Below, in pieces: positions 23,958-36,309 of a stretch of 64,000 nucleotides of DNA (positions within the stretch are counted from its first letter, which is position 1; each line of letters opens with the position of its first letter). A program made the position numbers and the translations under genes. Origin of the DNA: Nymphaea colorata. Its lineage: Eukaryota; Streptophyta; Magnoliopsida; Nymphaeales; Nymphaeaceae. The notes under the pieces are model-generated. The model saw nothing but the letters and a program-made list of their open reading frames with translations. It did no database searches and was not told the DNA's origin. The stretch covers positions 20,277,354 through 20,341,353 of the forward strand of contig NC_045142.1 in the NCBI RefSeq assembly GCF_008831285.2, read 5' to 3'.

Positions 23958-26411
23958 CCTCTAGCATTGATTTGTTTGATGCTTAGTATGTTTTCTATCT
24001 GGAAAGGTGTCTAACCTGACCCTACAAGTAACAAACATTATCTATGTCTACAGATGACCTTTGCACAATTATTTCCGAAGCCGGAACAAGTACATTTGTT
24101 TTAGGATTTACCATCATAGAAACTGATTCTGTTGAATTTGAATGAACCTGCAATTGTGGGACACCTGATACAGAATAGGCTCTAGGGAAATGGAGGTAAG
24201 GCTAAGGTTTCAGCCATCTTGTTGAGCAGTAGATGAAATACCCCTCTTGCTCACTTGATGCTAGGGAAGATGTCTATAGAGTGTTCTTATTTTTTTAATT
24301 GGTTCAGTCTTAACACAAAAAATAAGGTTGACTGAATGCTAGTTGGGTTTGGCTCATGGTGATCATTTACCAACAATTGAGCCTCCACGGCCTTTATGAT
24401 TGCAGCTGGCCCCTACACATGGCTCCGGGTTTCGGATGTTGATCGGCTTTGACTCGTGGTTGATGTTGAAAGAACAAGCCGACCTTGGCAGAACATTATG
24501 AAGCACAAAGTCAAGCAGGCGCCAACCTTGACTTCCATGTCAATGAGTGAAGCCATTAAGAGAAAGTTTTATCTGCAATATTTCGCGCTTGCTGGTCTAC
24601 ATATCAGACCTATGGGCAGGCAGAAGCAATCCCACTTAACTGCTTTATTCAATTATCTTCGGCATAGGGGGTTAGGCGCCCAGACAGAAGATCAAAATTC
24701 TAGATAAAGGACACTAGGTATAAATTTTTCAATTTTTAAAGAATGAGAAAATTTGTTCAAAAATATTAATATAAAAATAAAAAGCTTTTAATTTATGTAA
24801 TTACCAATACTTAACGATAGAAAGTTATGTGTCCATCAAAGGAGAGAAGAATATTTTAGAAATTTATTAAAAATATTCTCCTTAGTCTTTTTACTTTTTT
24901 CTATTTTCAATTTTGTCTTTATAATTTTTTTGTAATGTGAATTAAAGTTATTTTAATCATTAACCATATTGACGTATAAAAAAAATTATGCATCAGTATA
25001 GCGACACTTAACCTATACCTGCCTGTACTCCTGCTAGCTGCTCTCAACAAGTGTTATGAGACTTATGGTCAACTTTTAAAGGCCATACTGATTTTTATGA
25101 GTCGCCTCCATCAGATGGGTAGAACCCTTGTGGCCTCCTTCCCGCAAAAAAACTACTTCAAAGAGGCCCACACACTAGTCCACATTTTTGAAAAATATGT
25201 TTGGTTGGCAAAAATTCATCATCCAAATGCTTTGGATGATGGCTAGAAAGGAGAAAAGTGAGAAAGGATGGACAAAGAAAGAAAAAACATTTCATTTCTA
25301 GGTCTTGCTTTTGTTTCCAATTTCAAAAAATGGACCAAAAAGGCATTGGATTTTCTTTACCATAGACCTTCCCTTAAAAGGATAAGGAAGCCTGGAATAA
25401 CAACATATCTATTGAATCCGGACATGGTAGTACTCATTTTGGAAATATCTAGTGCGAAAGTCACTCAATGGGTAAGTCATGAATCCTTGACCTAAATCCA
25501 TTTTACCAAAAGTTTCTACCACAACAATCTACCCTTTTGTACAACCCAATAATTTCAAAAAATGAGCCATCTATGATGCCAATTGTATTTTTGTGTCTTT
25601 TTTCTTTGGGCTTAACAGGTTGGCGCATTGTTTAATCCATGTTTCATTTCCTATAAAACTACATATTTCCTATAAAATTACTTGGGGGTGCCCATAAGCT
25701 CATCTCTTTCTCCCACTTGCCAGTGCAGACTACTATTTAAAATAAGAATAAAACATGTAATACCCATCTCTTTCTCTATCTCTATACATGCAAGAGAACT
25801 CAAATGGCATGGAGCTGTTTCTTTGTTTCTTTCTTCCACCATATTTTCACTTCCGGTGGTAGACAAGTCAAAAAAGAGAGGAACCACCCTGTTGAATAGG
25901 AACCATTAGTTTACATGACATGACAGTTCTATCATCGTTGATATTATCGTTCCAGAGTTGGTGGCAGAGACGCAGACGTGGAGGTGGAATAAAAAGGCTC
26001 AAATCAAAATACTTATGTGGAGTTGGAAGACTGTGTTCCCATGGCAATATGGTGACTATGGAAGAACATGAATTTTGAATAACATGAAAACAAAAAAATC
26101 GAAATCTGTTACATCAAAGGCAATTGACCATCTTTTTATTATGGTTCAAGAAGTGCTAAATATGACTCTTCAAGCAGAAGAACGAGTTTCCACAACTTTC
26201 GGTCCGCTTTTATGTAGGAAGTCTCTCACATATATCATCGACTTCAACATAGATCAGCATCACCACAAAACCATATAGAAGACTGATATGCTAATGAAAC
26301 CACATTTGAAAGATGCCTTGGTTTGATCAACCAACTTCCCCTTCCCAATTTTAATGCTATTCACTGTACCTACACCACGGTCCTTATAAAAGCGATAGCA
26401 ATGTCATTGAA

Positions 26412-26458
<47 letters not shown>

Positions 26459-27560
26459 CTCGCACTACTTCGGTCACAAACAAAAACCAACAGACCTCTT
26501 ATATTTGTGTTAAAGGGTGTTTTGAACAAAATGTGAATCTCCTAATTTGTTCATTATAAACACTAATTTAATCTAAATAATGTTCAAGTTCAAATTACTT
26601 TTATAAAAAGAAGTGTTTTTTTCTACTATTAAAATTTTCATGTTATAATAGCCATTTCTTTTTTAATTATTATGGTATATTAATAAAATAAAAAATAACA
26701 AACTTAGTGTATGTTTATCATCAAATATATTTGAAGTTACTGCTAAATTACAAAAAAAATTTAATAGGCCTGGCTTCCATCCCTTACCTAAGTGGTATGT
26801 TTTTTTATCATCTTTTATGTATAAATATATATATTCATAGGCACACACAAGAGAGAGAGAGAGAGAGAGAGAGAGCTTGTATTAAATGAAACTAAAGAGT
26901 AATGGAAAAACAAAAGGAAATAGAGAACAAGCAGTATAGAAGAAGCGAGGAACCAATCCGACAGCCAGAAAGCCTTCACGATAGCTACAAATCTCCCTTC
27001 AGAAGGTTTGCAATAAATGGTCGAAATTAAAATGTGCATTAGGAAAGAAGACTTCATTGGGAATGATCCAAATCTTTCACCAGAAGATACATAACCATAA
27101 CCATGTATGAAAGAAATCGTCGTCACTTAGACTTGCGAAGGGCCGGCGACCCATGTAAAAGGTCAGTAAAACACAAACACAGATGGAAAATGGATCTACA
27201 ACTTCAGTAAAAGGAATCAGACATTTGCCTCTTGTTAACAAATCTAGCACGGCTCTACATTTGATCAAATTATAATTGCCTTGGCATGCAGAGTTCTTTA
27301 TTTTATTAAATAATCTTATTCCTAGTCCCATGAGTTTTTTTCGGCGATGGCCTGTTCCTCCTTTTTTACACCCCTACCATGTCCAATGATATTGGTTCGT
27401 GTCAGTCAGTACAGGGTTTGTGCCCGGTCCGGTAAAAGGACACCGAACGGATCAGGCTGGTCTTTCTTTGGAAAACTAAATGTTGAAAATACATGAGTGG
27501 CTGCTCGTCGTGTTCGGCCAGTCGCTACTTGTCAAACCAAATAATGGAAATAAATGAGTG
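22971..27560. repeat. Spacer copy of the outer block (S-N-M-B order)
   Basis: In order it carries partial module S (22,970-23,720), an AT array (about 23,917-23,955), a diverged 211-bp block, a 24,378-24,633 segment, then N (25,690-25,910), an AT array (26,419-26,446), M with a GA run (26,851-26,875) and B (27,340-27,560). It is reversed relative to 1-3,060. Positions 22,971-26,880 are repeated directly at about 57,100-60,990. No gene is supported. The 24,456-24,707 frame (starting MVDVERTSRPW) is nearly the same as at 58,681-58,863 but is not recognised. Confidence 0.75.
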
Positions 27561-28690
27561 GCTGCTCGTTGTGTTTGAGTTATCATGTTCTAAGTGTAAC
27601 ATATATAGTTTTCCCATACCTAACATATATGTTCAACTATAAAAATGTAATTGGTCTGCATGCCCATCCGGCAGCCACTGCTAGTGATATCAAGTAGGTA
27701 ATTTTTTGCTGGGGAACTGCCGAGGGAGCCCCTCGCTTTATTGAAATGTCAAATAGGTAATTAAATAAATAATTTAATTGACTGTCTATGTCACTAATTT
27801 CTAGACACCAGCTGACATTGTAACATTTTGTGAGGGGACTATGTTGTAAGAAGGGCAGTAGCAGAGCCAAGGGTGGGTCGGTGTGCACCATATTTACCCA
27901 TACCAGTTAGTCAAAAATTATATTGTGATAAAGCTGGACTCAGTTCCACTCACATCATAGTGCCCACATGGGCACTATCAAACTCAGGTTGGTGACTCAA
28001 GCGATGTTCAGTAAAAAAATTTGGTTACTGCCACTAAAGATGAGGTTGAGGTTACAAGTTGACGGGTTAGGGCGAGCTTATCCATGTAGTGAGAAATTAA
28101 TTTTCTCAAAGATCATGGCAACTTTCCTGCTTGGTGGGCCATTACAGATCCTTTGATGGGATTTTCATATGATCCGATCAGGTCGACTGAAAACTGGATT
28201 GGCCGGGTCATTCCTGAATATTCAAGGGATTCAAATAAAAGTCAAGAAGAATGAGGAGAGAAACGTGGTGGAGGAGGAGAAACTGAACTTTAGCCACCAG
28301 CATTGTCATGGGATGTTGCTTGTTGATTTCTTCAATCGATGCTGCTTGAGTTTTCGACACTGACGGTCAACAGCGAAGCTGCCAATTGGTAACATATTTA
28401 TTACATGATTAAGAAAAAACTTAGTACAATCAATTATCAGAAACTTCATTATTTTATCATCTAGCTAGTTCCACCTCCAACCATGGTTAGTGGCAGCTAG
28501 AGTTAGGAATGTTGGACTTAGGGGCACTAATTTAAAGAATCTTATAGCTATAGGGCCACTGGTGCATATAAAGAAGCAAGTAGTTGAAAACTTATGTAAA
28601 AATGAAAATAAAGAAATTTGGTAGGACCATTTGGGTAACTGCCTACACCAGCCCACGTATGACTCCACCAAAGGCTGTAGCCCCAATCCC
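27561..28690. other. Diverged module S remnant and P-like block
   Basis: Positions 27,600-28,170 are a degraded module S (ccggcagccactgct, then gtaggtaattaaataaat-like sequence). Positions 28,240-28,380 match 42,990-43,120 directly (gtggaggaggagaaactgaa and catgggatgttgcttgt). No gene. A loose match to 50,420-50,460 occurs near 28,450. Confidence 0.5.
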
Positions 28691-29483
28691 AATGAATTAA
28701 ACGCTGAGCAGGTACCATATGTTCCAAATTTTAGCTGCACATGCACTCGTTTAATATTCTTCAGTGATCCCAAAATCTGTTCCAAACATGTGTCAGCAAC
28801 TTGAAAATATGTTGTTGTGTACTAAATCCGTCCCATACATGTGTCAGGGACCCAATAATATGTTGTTGTGTACTAAATGCGTTCCAAACATGTGTAAGGG
28901 ACTCGAAAATATGTCGCTAACCAGTACACTGTGCAAGCTACAACAACCATCATTGTTGATGGAAGCTTAGCATTGTTAGTCGCAAAGTTAAAATACATTG
29001 TGAAGTTAAGCGACTTATATAACCATCACAGAACACATCGTGTTATGGGACCGAAAATTCCATCGTCAAAGTTACAATAAGGTGTAGGCACATTCCATGG
29101 CTGTTATGCTAACTTAAAGCAACTAATGTTGCAACAAACACAACAAAGACAAAATGGCCATTTTCATCGGCAATCGTTTGGGCAACGGGACTTGTGTTGG
29201 TGGAGTTTTGACTATCGCGATTACTTATTATCGACAGAATTGCCAGTATTAGCGACTGTCAAATTAAAGCCATAGTTAATGTTCATACTCGCGCAGACAT
29301 ATCTAAGTTAAGCTTTAAACTTAAACGGAGGGGAAAACAAGTTTAAAACAAGATACCTATATTTATTCAACATGAAAAAATAACACCATCAACCACATGA
29401 CAATCTGGACATAAAATATAAGCAGCGTCCAATGCTGCCAATTATAGACTAGTACAGAGAAACACGTAGATCATCACAAATAT

Positions 29484-29500
<17 letters not shown>
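28691..29500. repeat. 51-bp tandem repeats and TTAGCGAC-type element, copy 1
   Basis: Three tandem units of about 51 bp start at 28,773, 28,824 and 28,875, each with ttccaaacatgtgtcagg-like and gaaaatatgttgttgtgta-like sequence. Downstream (28,980-29,330) come scattered GCGAC/GTCGC words and a run around cgtttgggcaacgggacttg. The whole is repeated directly at 61,850-62,620. Repeated GCGAC words recall subterminal regions of plant DNA transposons, but no terminal repeats were found. An AT array (29,483-29,514) separates it from the protease relic. Confidence 0.55.
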
Positions 29501-29515
<15 letters not shown>

Positions 29516-29525
29516 GTATACACCT

Positions 29526-30565
29526 TTACCCCTGAGTACATTCAATTGGTGCAAAAGAAAGCAGCCCCTTCCCCAAATCATATTTCACATGCATGTTCTG
29601 CTGGAAAACAATCCCTGAAAATCGCTAAGCTAGCTGTCACACTTCTATACATCCAAAAGATATTTGAAGGTGGCAGCTTCATGTCTGCGTTGGTGGAATG
29701 AAAGGTCATCTCCAGCAATACTTAATATGGATCACCATTATTCTCTACATTATAACACAAATAATCTTGGTTAGGATGATAGAAGCGTTTATGGTTTGTG
29801 ACATTAGCCACCGCGTTTGCCACTTGATCATACACATCTTTGGCAAGATAGTCAGCGTGGTACCGGAGTCTATCATGATTGATCCAGCATATCCCAACCA
29901 TGTTGCCATCCGTTCCCCTCCAAACTATATGTTGAGTCTGTTGTTCCCCACATTTATGTAATCTAGTGTGAGTGTATAGAAAGTGCCTTGAGATGCATTT
30001 GCTTCCATTGTCTGTTGAACCTCTTGGGTTCCGAAGAACTCTACCTCCTCACAGAATTTGATCTACTCAATGACATTATTTTTCTTGCTATGGAGAGGAA
30101 GACCGTAAGCAAATTTATGGTTAATAAAGAAGCAGATGTGACTAACAAATGAAAGAGATCCTGGCCGAGGCCAACAAGACTAGGATCTACAAGATTTTTG
30201 AAATCAACATTATTTTCTTTATGAACGCAACCAAAGGCGATTGTCAGAAGCTTGATGGTGCCATCAGTGCCATCCTCAAACCAAAATCTTTCGAGACCAA
30301 GGGACCCTTCTACAACAGACCCGTCACCATTTGAGGACTTGACGCTACGAAGTTGGTTGTCGTCACAAGCAGACCAGAAGCTAGTGGTGCATCTCCGGTT
30401 ATGGTATGTGAAGGACTGAAGTGGCTTTAATGTGGGCTTCATTTGGCAGGTAAAGTCGTAGTAAGGAACATACAATGTCCATATGAGGCTGCTGCCAGTA
30501 TCAATGATGACCCAGTAGGATTGGACTTCTAGTGATGTACTAATGTAAAGCTGCATGAGAAACTC
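29526..30565 (-). pseudogene. Nepenthesin-like aspartic protease relic P1 (A1 family)
   Basis: Plant A1 aspartic proteases of this type are secreted or vacuolar and cut with two catalytic Asp residues. P1 begins at a truncated N-terminus (FLMQLYISTS), with the first catalytic motif YWVIIDTGSSLIW intact at about 30,495. The flap region reads SNGDGS, Asn replacing the usual Tyr. IAFGCVHKENN follows, then frameshifts near 30,140. In another frame the second catalytic motif MIDSGTTLTIL remains (about 29,870), then the Cys-bearing C-terminal part and a stop after ECTQG at 29,526. No signal peptide or propeptide is seen upstream. It is a pseudogene; the sister copy is at 62,653-63,690. Confidence 0.85.
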
Positions 30566-31272
30566 TCTATATATAGATGTATCAATGTCTTCTTTTTATA
30601 GCACATGAAGTTGCTGCTTCGATAACTCAAAACAACTGCCTACCAGCCTATTCTCTCATAGGTTTAAGTATATAGGTTGTATGGTGGTATTCGAGAAGAA
30701 ATAGTTGGGCATACGGCCAACTTTCTTTTCTAAAATTTTTGTCTTGTCATACAGGCAGAAGTTTTCCAAAACATTTCAACTAGGTTTGATTGCAGGATGT
30801 GAATGCTTGTCGGCAGTTTCACCTGTTTAGCAGACCCCAACACATTTCACAAGTTAACCAGACAGTTCTTAATTGTGTTGAGGCTTAGTTAGAGGCCAGT
30901 TCTTAATTGTGTTTATTCTGTTGATTTTTTTTCTTTATATTATTTTTCATCATTAATGGAAGGAGAAACCCAGCCCGATTGCATCAGAATGATTCCTCGC
31001 CAAGGAAAGTGTAGCATTTCGGGCCCCCATTGAAGGGACAAGGTATACATCACAGGGTTGGGGCTCCCATGCATTTTTGTGGTCTACGTTATTTTTAGCA
31101 ATACAGACAAAAGTGGTAAGAACAATATTTTTTTGAATATTACTGTTTTCAAGAACGAAGAACCTCAATGAATAGTTGAAGGAAGAAGGTTGACAAGTTA
31201 ACATACTCCTTAGAAAAATAAGGTTCCTAGTGATAAATATAATTATAAATACAGATAAATACATATTAAATA

Positions 31273-31329
<57 letters not shown>

Positions 31330-32080
31330 TCATTTTAATCTGCAGGATGTTGGATGACTAATAGATTTAAAATATGTCACTGATAAACCCATAAACCATT
31401 AAAAAAAGTGCCATAAATAGGAACTATTTGATACACTGTTGCTAATACAGCTGCATGCTTTAGCGACCGATCTTTATTTTTAGTAATAAGACAAGATCTA
31501 AGAAATGACAAATTTGAATATATGTGTGTGTGTGGATTCAAGTTTGACGGATGCTAGATATTGTCATATAGCTTAAAATAAAACATTATTTGCTAAAATA
31601 TAGACACTGTAGGGGTATTAGCAACAGTTTATGGTTTGTGGTAATTTGTTTTTATAATAGTTTATCGTGATTTCAACAACAGTTTGTAGTGCTTTCAACC
31701 ATAGATTTTTGACTTTTTAATTACCTAACAAACACTGGGCATTCAACATCCTAGAATTCTCCCATATAAAAGTACCTGTAATATCTTAAGTAGTTTTAAT
31801 TTTTATAGGTGAAGACTAAGTAGCGCCATTGTATGGTGCCTAATGATATTTTAATTAGATTACTATAAACTCACGCACAAAATGGCTTTTATCATATCTA
31901 AATGGTGCAAAAGATTCCATGTTCGGTTTTAAGCTAGGCCTCTTTCAAATGCATCACCCAAAAATATTAATTAGCTAACAAGTAAGTTCTCAGTGATGGC
32001 AAACCTCTCACACACAAGATCAGTGGGAACTTCGTAGCAAAAGTCCTGTATATATGCTGCCAAAACACTATGACTTGACT
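30566..32080. other. Upstream of P1 and unassigned spacer DNA
   Basis: Positions 30,566-30,870 are shared with the region above P2 (63,691-63,950). An AT array lies at 31,279-31,320. The rest is AT-rich with no gene or repeat recognised. Confidence 0.5.
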
Positions 32081-32084
32081 CTAA

Positions 32085-32575
32085 GGGTAGGCACTGGGCC
32101 AGGCACCAGATGGACAATTGGGACCATTTGACCTACTGGCCAGATAAAAAAACTCGCTGGGATAGCTGGCCTGGGTTGGGTATTGGGGGCTCGACTTGGC
32201 CCAAATACATACCTTTATACTTTTTTTTTCCACATTCTTTGCAATGATGCCAGTGGTGGACTCCCATACAAACTCTTGACATATTCCCAATGGTTTCCAA
32301 AAAATTAGAAAATGAAAAGTGAAGAGTTTCAAATAACGATAGATATCGGGTTGAGTACAAGATAAACATGAAGTTGATGGTCAGGCCCTGGCCCAATAAC
32401 TAAACAGAACAGGCTTGGACTGCCAATAAAGGCTTTGGGTCAGCCCAAGCATGGCTTTGTCAAGCCTTGGTCCAGCCTAATGCTATTCCAGATCCGGTTC
32501 ACTCACATTCATTTAGGTGAGAGCCAGCTTGCTCGGACCTAACCCAACTCTTTGACATCCCCAGGTTGGGTTAAA
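32085..32575. mobile_element. Possible non-autonomous DNA transposon (hAT-like)
   Basis: The interior is rich in ggcctggg/gggccagg and tggcccaa words, as in many plant hAT-type MITEs. The left end reads CTAAGGGTAGGCA and the right end in reverse reads CTGGGGATGTCA, a weak inverted match. No 8-bp target duplication could be found, so the class is tentative. Confidence 0.3.
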
Positions 32576-33377
32576 CTGCAGATGCCTTCTTTGAAACAAT
32601 GCCAAACTGCAGATGCAGGACTGTAGATGGTCCGTGTGTGCCTGCAGTTTGAGAGTGAGATCAAGCTGGGAGCTACTTTGTCAATATTTTGGAAATTTAT
32701 CTGAATGAGATGTAAAATCAAGTGGAAACTGAAAGAAACCCGTAAGCACATCTGCGTCTTTTCAAATGGGCGATTGGCGATGAATTGGCTAAATCATGCT
32801 TCATTCCGAATCACTTGAATAAAGATTGGCTGATTGCCTCAAAGCACATAGGGCAACTGGGCTGCAAGGCAGTTCATATCCAAGGAATTCAAGGTTTGAA
32901 TTTTGTGGCCGCTGTCACATTCTAGTGTGTTATTTCTCTTGTCTGCAAACCATGGCAACAACAACATTCGAGTTGAACGATGTACAGTACGTCCACCTTG
33001 GTGGTTTTATGAAGAAGAGAGTTTCTTCTAAGTAAACATAAGTAAATATTAGCCGATTTGTATAACACTTTGGATCAACCCAAGCCAAGCCCCTACAATT
33101 CAAATCGGGTGATTCCAACCAACTTTTACAAGAGAAAAACAGAATGTGAGATTACGAAGAATTAAAATACCATTAAGGAGGAATGATAAGTATCACAATA
33201 GGCAACTCCTATTTATCAAGAATGATGCAGGAACATGTGGCTTGGCTGGGCAATTTCCCACACAGGCACACAAAAATTTCTAGTTTACTTGCTAAAGCTC
33301 CGTAGCTATTTTGCTGATTAGCATATGGCATCCCTCGGCCACTGATTTTCTGAAGGGCCTGCCTGTCAGCACTGACC
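32576..33377. other. Spacer DNA with one diverged module T
   Basis: A block reading tacaattcaaatcgggtg, then ttccaaccaacttttaca (about 33,095-33,135) is a diverged module T. Nothing else was recognised. A frame at 32,826-33,035 has no domain. Confidence 0.4.
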
Positions 33378-33610
33378 ATCTAGCTTCGCCACCGATGAGT
33401 AACTGTGTTTTGCGGCGACCCATTTAACTGCGAACCGATGAGGTCGGTTCTTTTCCTTTGGAAAAACTGTGGAGTCAATGGCTCCTCATCGTGTTTGACA
33501 AGTCCTGGATTTCTCAAAACGCAATCAGGGCAGGCCAGTCCAAGAAACTGGGCTCGATCCATCGACGGCCCAGCCGTGCTCTTCAGATGGCCGGACCCAC
33601 CATGCAACTT
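33378..33610 (-). repeat. Module B, inner right copy (B4)
   Basis: Reverse of 19,310-19,430 from 33,498 on. The part before 33,498 (ggttcttttcctttggaaaa) continues module B as seen at 27,440-27,480 but is absent from the left arm, which switches to LINE-bearing unique DNA. The arm boundary therefore falls inside B. Confidence 0.7.
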
Positions 33611-34019
33611 CGTCTTGATTCATGTTTAATATTTATATGCTTCCTACTGAGGCGTTCTTCTAGGTCATGCACACAGACCTCACGTCGGCTAACAACGCCG
33701 GATGCAATGGTTTAGGCTACTTGTCAAAGGAAGAAAAATGTGATCGATGGATGCAATGGAAATCTGACACAACAATATTCCATGTATGTCTCTCTCTCTA
33801 ATAGCCCACATCATCTGTTAATCATTCCACCATCCTTAAGAACTGTTTTAGAATAAAGAAACAAATCAGGCTAAATCAGAAAGTGAAAGAGAGAGAGAGA
33901 GAAAGGGTGGTGACAGTTGCCCATGAAGAGGCAATGAGTGGAGAGCGTTCAGCTGAGTTCTGGTAGATTGAGTTGAGTGCCCAGTTAAGGGTACCCAACT
34001 TACATACCCAAGAGCAAGG

Positions 34020-34640
34020 GGACATTTTAGTAATTTTTAAAAGGTATGTCCTTTATAGTTTTTTTTTTACTTAGACTTTTGTCTTCCCATTTTTTTTTTT
34101 TGTGAATTGGAACTATTTTCATCATAACCAGCGCACAAAATTTTTTTTCCATTAGTATGACACATATATAACCAGGTTTAGAGTTGAGGTGAACATGGGA
34201 TAACACGAACATATTAGTATCAATGTAACAGCCATAATGAAAGGAGAGTATCTGGTCCAAGAAAAGGTATTATAGAAAACACATCTTCAAAGAAGAGGAT
34301 ATATATATATATATATGAAAGATATTATGAAAGAGTTAAAAAGTCTAAAATAAACATCATTTTATTAAAAAATTCAAAAGTACCCCAACCCCATCAAATT
34401 GATGGAGTAGCATTTGCTTATCTATCTACAGGAACAAGTTTTCTCAGACATCTTAGACTTAATTTTTTGCTTAGGTGGGCATCTGATATACTTTTGATGA
34501 CGTATGTGGAGGGCTACATATCTATATGATCCAATATATTGCATGTCTAAGGTCTGATTTGTATAGGTTAAAAGTGAAAACTGGAAGGACCGTACCTTCT
34601 TAGGCATGAAGTAACATAAAGCACCCATCTAAATAGATCT
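34020..34640 (-). repeat. Module P, right inner copy
   Basis: Reverse of about 17,930-18,900. It lacks the 18,165-18,485 equivalent: the join reads gcaaatgctactcc when turned to match the left arm. The AT array here is short (34,298-34,316) compared with the left partner. No gene. Confidence 0.6.
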
Positions 34641-34759
34641 GTTTTCTCTTCTTCATGGTTCGTAGTTGTTACGTGTTCTGTTTTGTCACTTTCTGGTTTT
34701 CAATCTTTTTCATTGGAGGAAAGAGATCCACGGAAATTGTGTATAGTCACTCACACTCG

Positions 34760-36010
34760 GTTAGACTTCTGCTAAGCATCCCCCATTTTGTCTACCTATT
34801 TAGGGGTTGTTCTTATTATGAAAATTGTATGAGTGTCCCTGCTGCCAAATGACTCCTTAATAGTAGTGGAGCCGTGTTGCAGATTTTGTAAGCAATTTCC
34901 CGTACCAGTCATTGATACTTCTTTTTTTTTTTAATACTAACCCCCCAGTCAGAAATTTGGCTTTTCCACTACCCCTTTAGGGTTCTTCTTTTCTTCAGCT
35001 TGATCTCTAGCTGGAAACCATTTTGGTGATTTTTGGTCTCTGCTTAGTTTGAAGGCGTGAAGCATAGACTCTCCATCCAACATGCACCAAACTCCACAAG
35101 TTAGTGATGTACTCCATATTTTGGTGATTGATTATTACCTTGCTTAGCTTATCTTGCAATCAAGTTAAGGAGTTACCATGTTCTAAGTTCAAAATATATA
35201 GTTTTCCAGTACCTAACGAAAAATTTTGTATAATAATGTAATTGCGCTGCATGAACTTCCGGCAGCCACTGCTTGTGAAATCAAATAGGTTTTTTGCATT
35301 CAGAAACTGTCGAGAGAGCCCCTCGTTCTTTTCATGAGATATCAAATAGGTAATTAAATATACAAATGACAGTAATTAATCCACTTTCTATGTCATAATT
35401 TATAGACACCAAGATTGGAACATTTTGCCAGGGGACTTATTGTGGCTGGTGACATTAGCTAGTGATGTAACAAGTTCTTGCATCATTTACCGGGGATTGC
35501 ATGCAACTTTTTGTGTTTTCTGCACCCTTATCCACAATCCAAGCAATTTTGAGTAATAGCGTTTGAATATTCTTGCGTTGAAGAATTCCAATCACCATTT
35601 GATCAATAAGAGAGACATCTTAACGTCTTCCAAAGGTAACCACAGTAAGCAGTGAACATGCTGTAAGAAGGGAAGTATTGAAGCGAAGTGTGGGTTGCTG
35701 TGCACCATTGCCCCACATCAGTATTGTTGCGATGATGCTGGACCTAGCTGCTGTCACATCATACTCCCCACATCAGACCCAGGTCGGTGACACACATGCC
35801 CTTCAGCCAAAAAGTCTTGGCTCCACCACTAAAGAAGTGGTTGAGATCACAAGTTGGCGGGCTAGCATGAAATTATTCATGTCATGAGGAATCAATTTTT
35901 TGAAAGATCATAGTAATTTTGCTTTGCTGGGCCATCCTACATCCTTTGATGTGATATTCATATGATCCATCTATTGTACAAGGTTGACTGGAAAATAAAC
36001 GAATGTAATC
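34760..36010. repeat. Module S, right-arm copy
   Basis: Reverse partner of 16,560-17,830, with all landmarks in order (ggtactggaaaactatatat reversed at about 35,200; gtgcacagcaacccacact reversed at about 35,690). Open frames are not shared with the other copies. No gene. Confidence 0.65.
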
Positions 36011-36275
36011 AGACTTTAAACATGTTTAAGGGCAATTAAAATGGGCGATTAACAATGGATTGGCGTGATCATTTCTGAATATTCAAGTGATTCAAAGATG
36101 AACCTCCACGGCTGGATGGTTATTTGTTTGTTTGGTGTCGATAAAAAACATCGCAAAAGATGCATTTGCAACGATCAATTGCTTGACCATGGTTTTCAAT
36201 TATGGAATCCAACTTTTATGGCAGTTTTTAACAATACAAAATAACCATTCGAGCACAGAAAGCTGCCTAATTTCA

Positions 36276-36309
<34 letters not shown>

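Noticed and set aside
24378-24633. Considered an organelle DNA insertion because of its composition
   Set aside because: No recognisable chloroplast or mitochondrial gene sequence; kept only as an unexplained conserved segment.
28773-28925. Regularly spaced repeats, considered as CRISPR-like
   Set aside because: Only three units, no unique spacers between conserved repeats, and a plant nuclear context.
28764-28970. Frame with 17-residue repeats, like a repeat protein
   Set aside because: It is the translation of three 51-bp DNA repeats; the second copy at 61.9 kb has an out-of-frame deletion and no matching frame.
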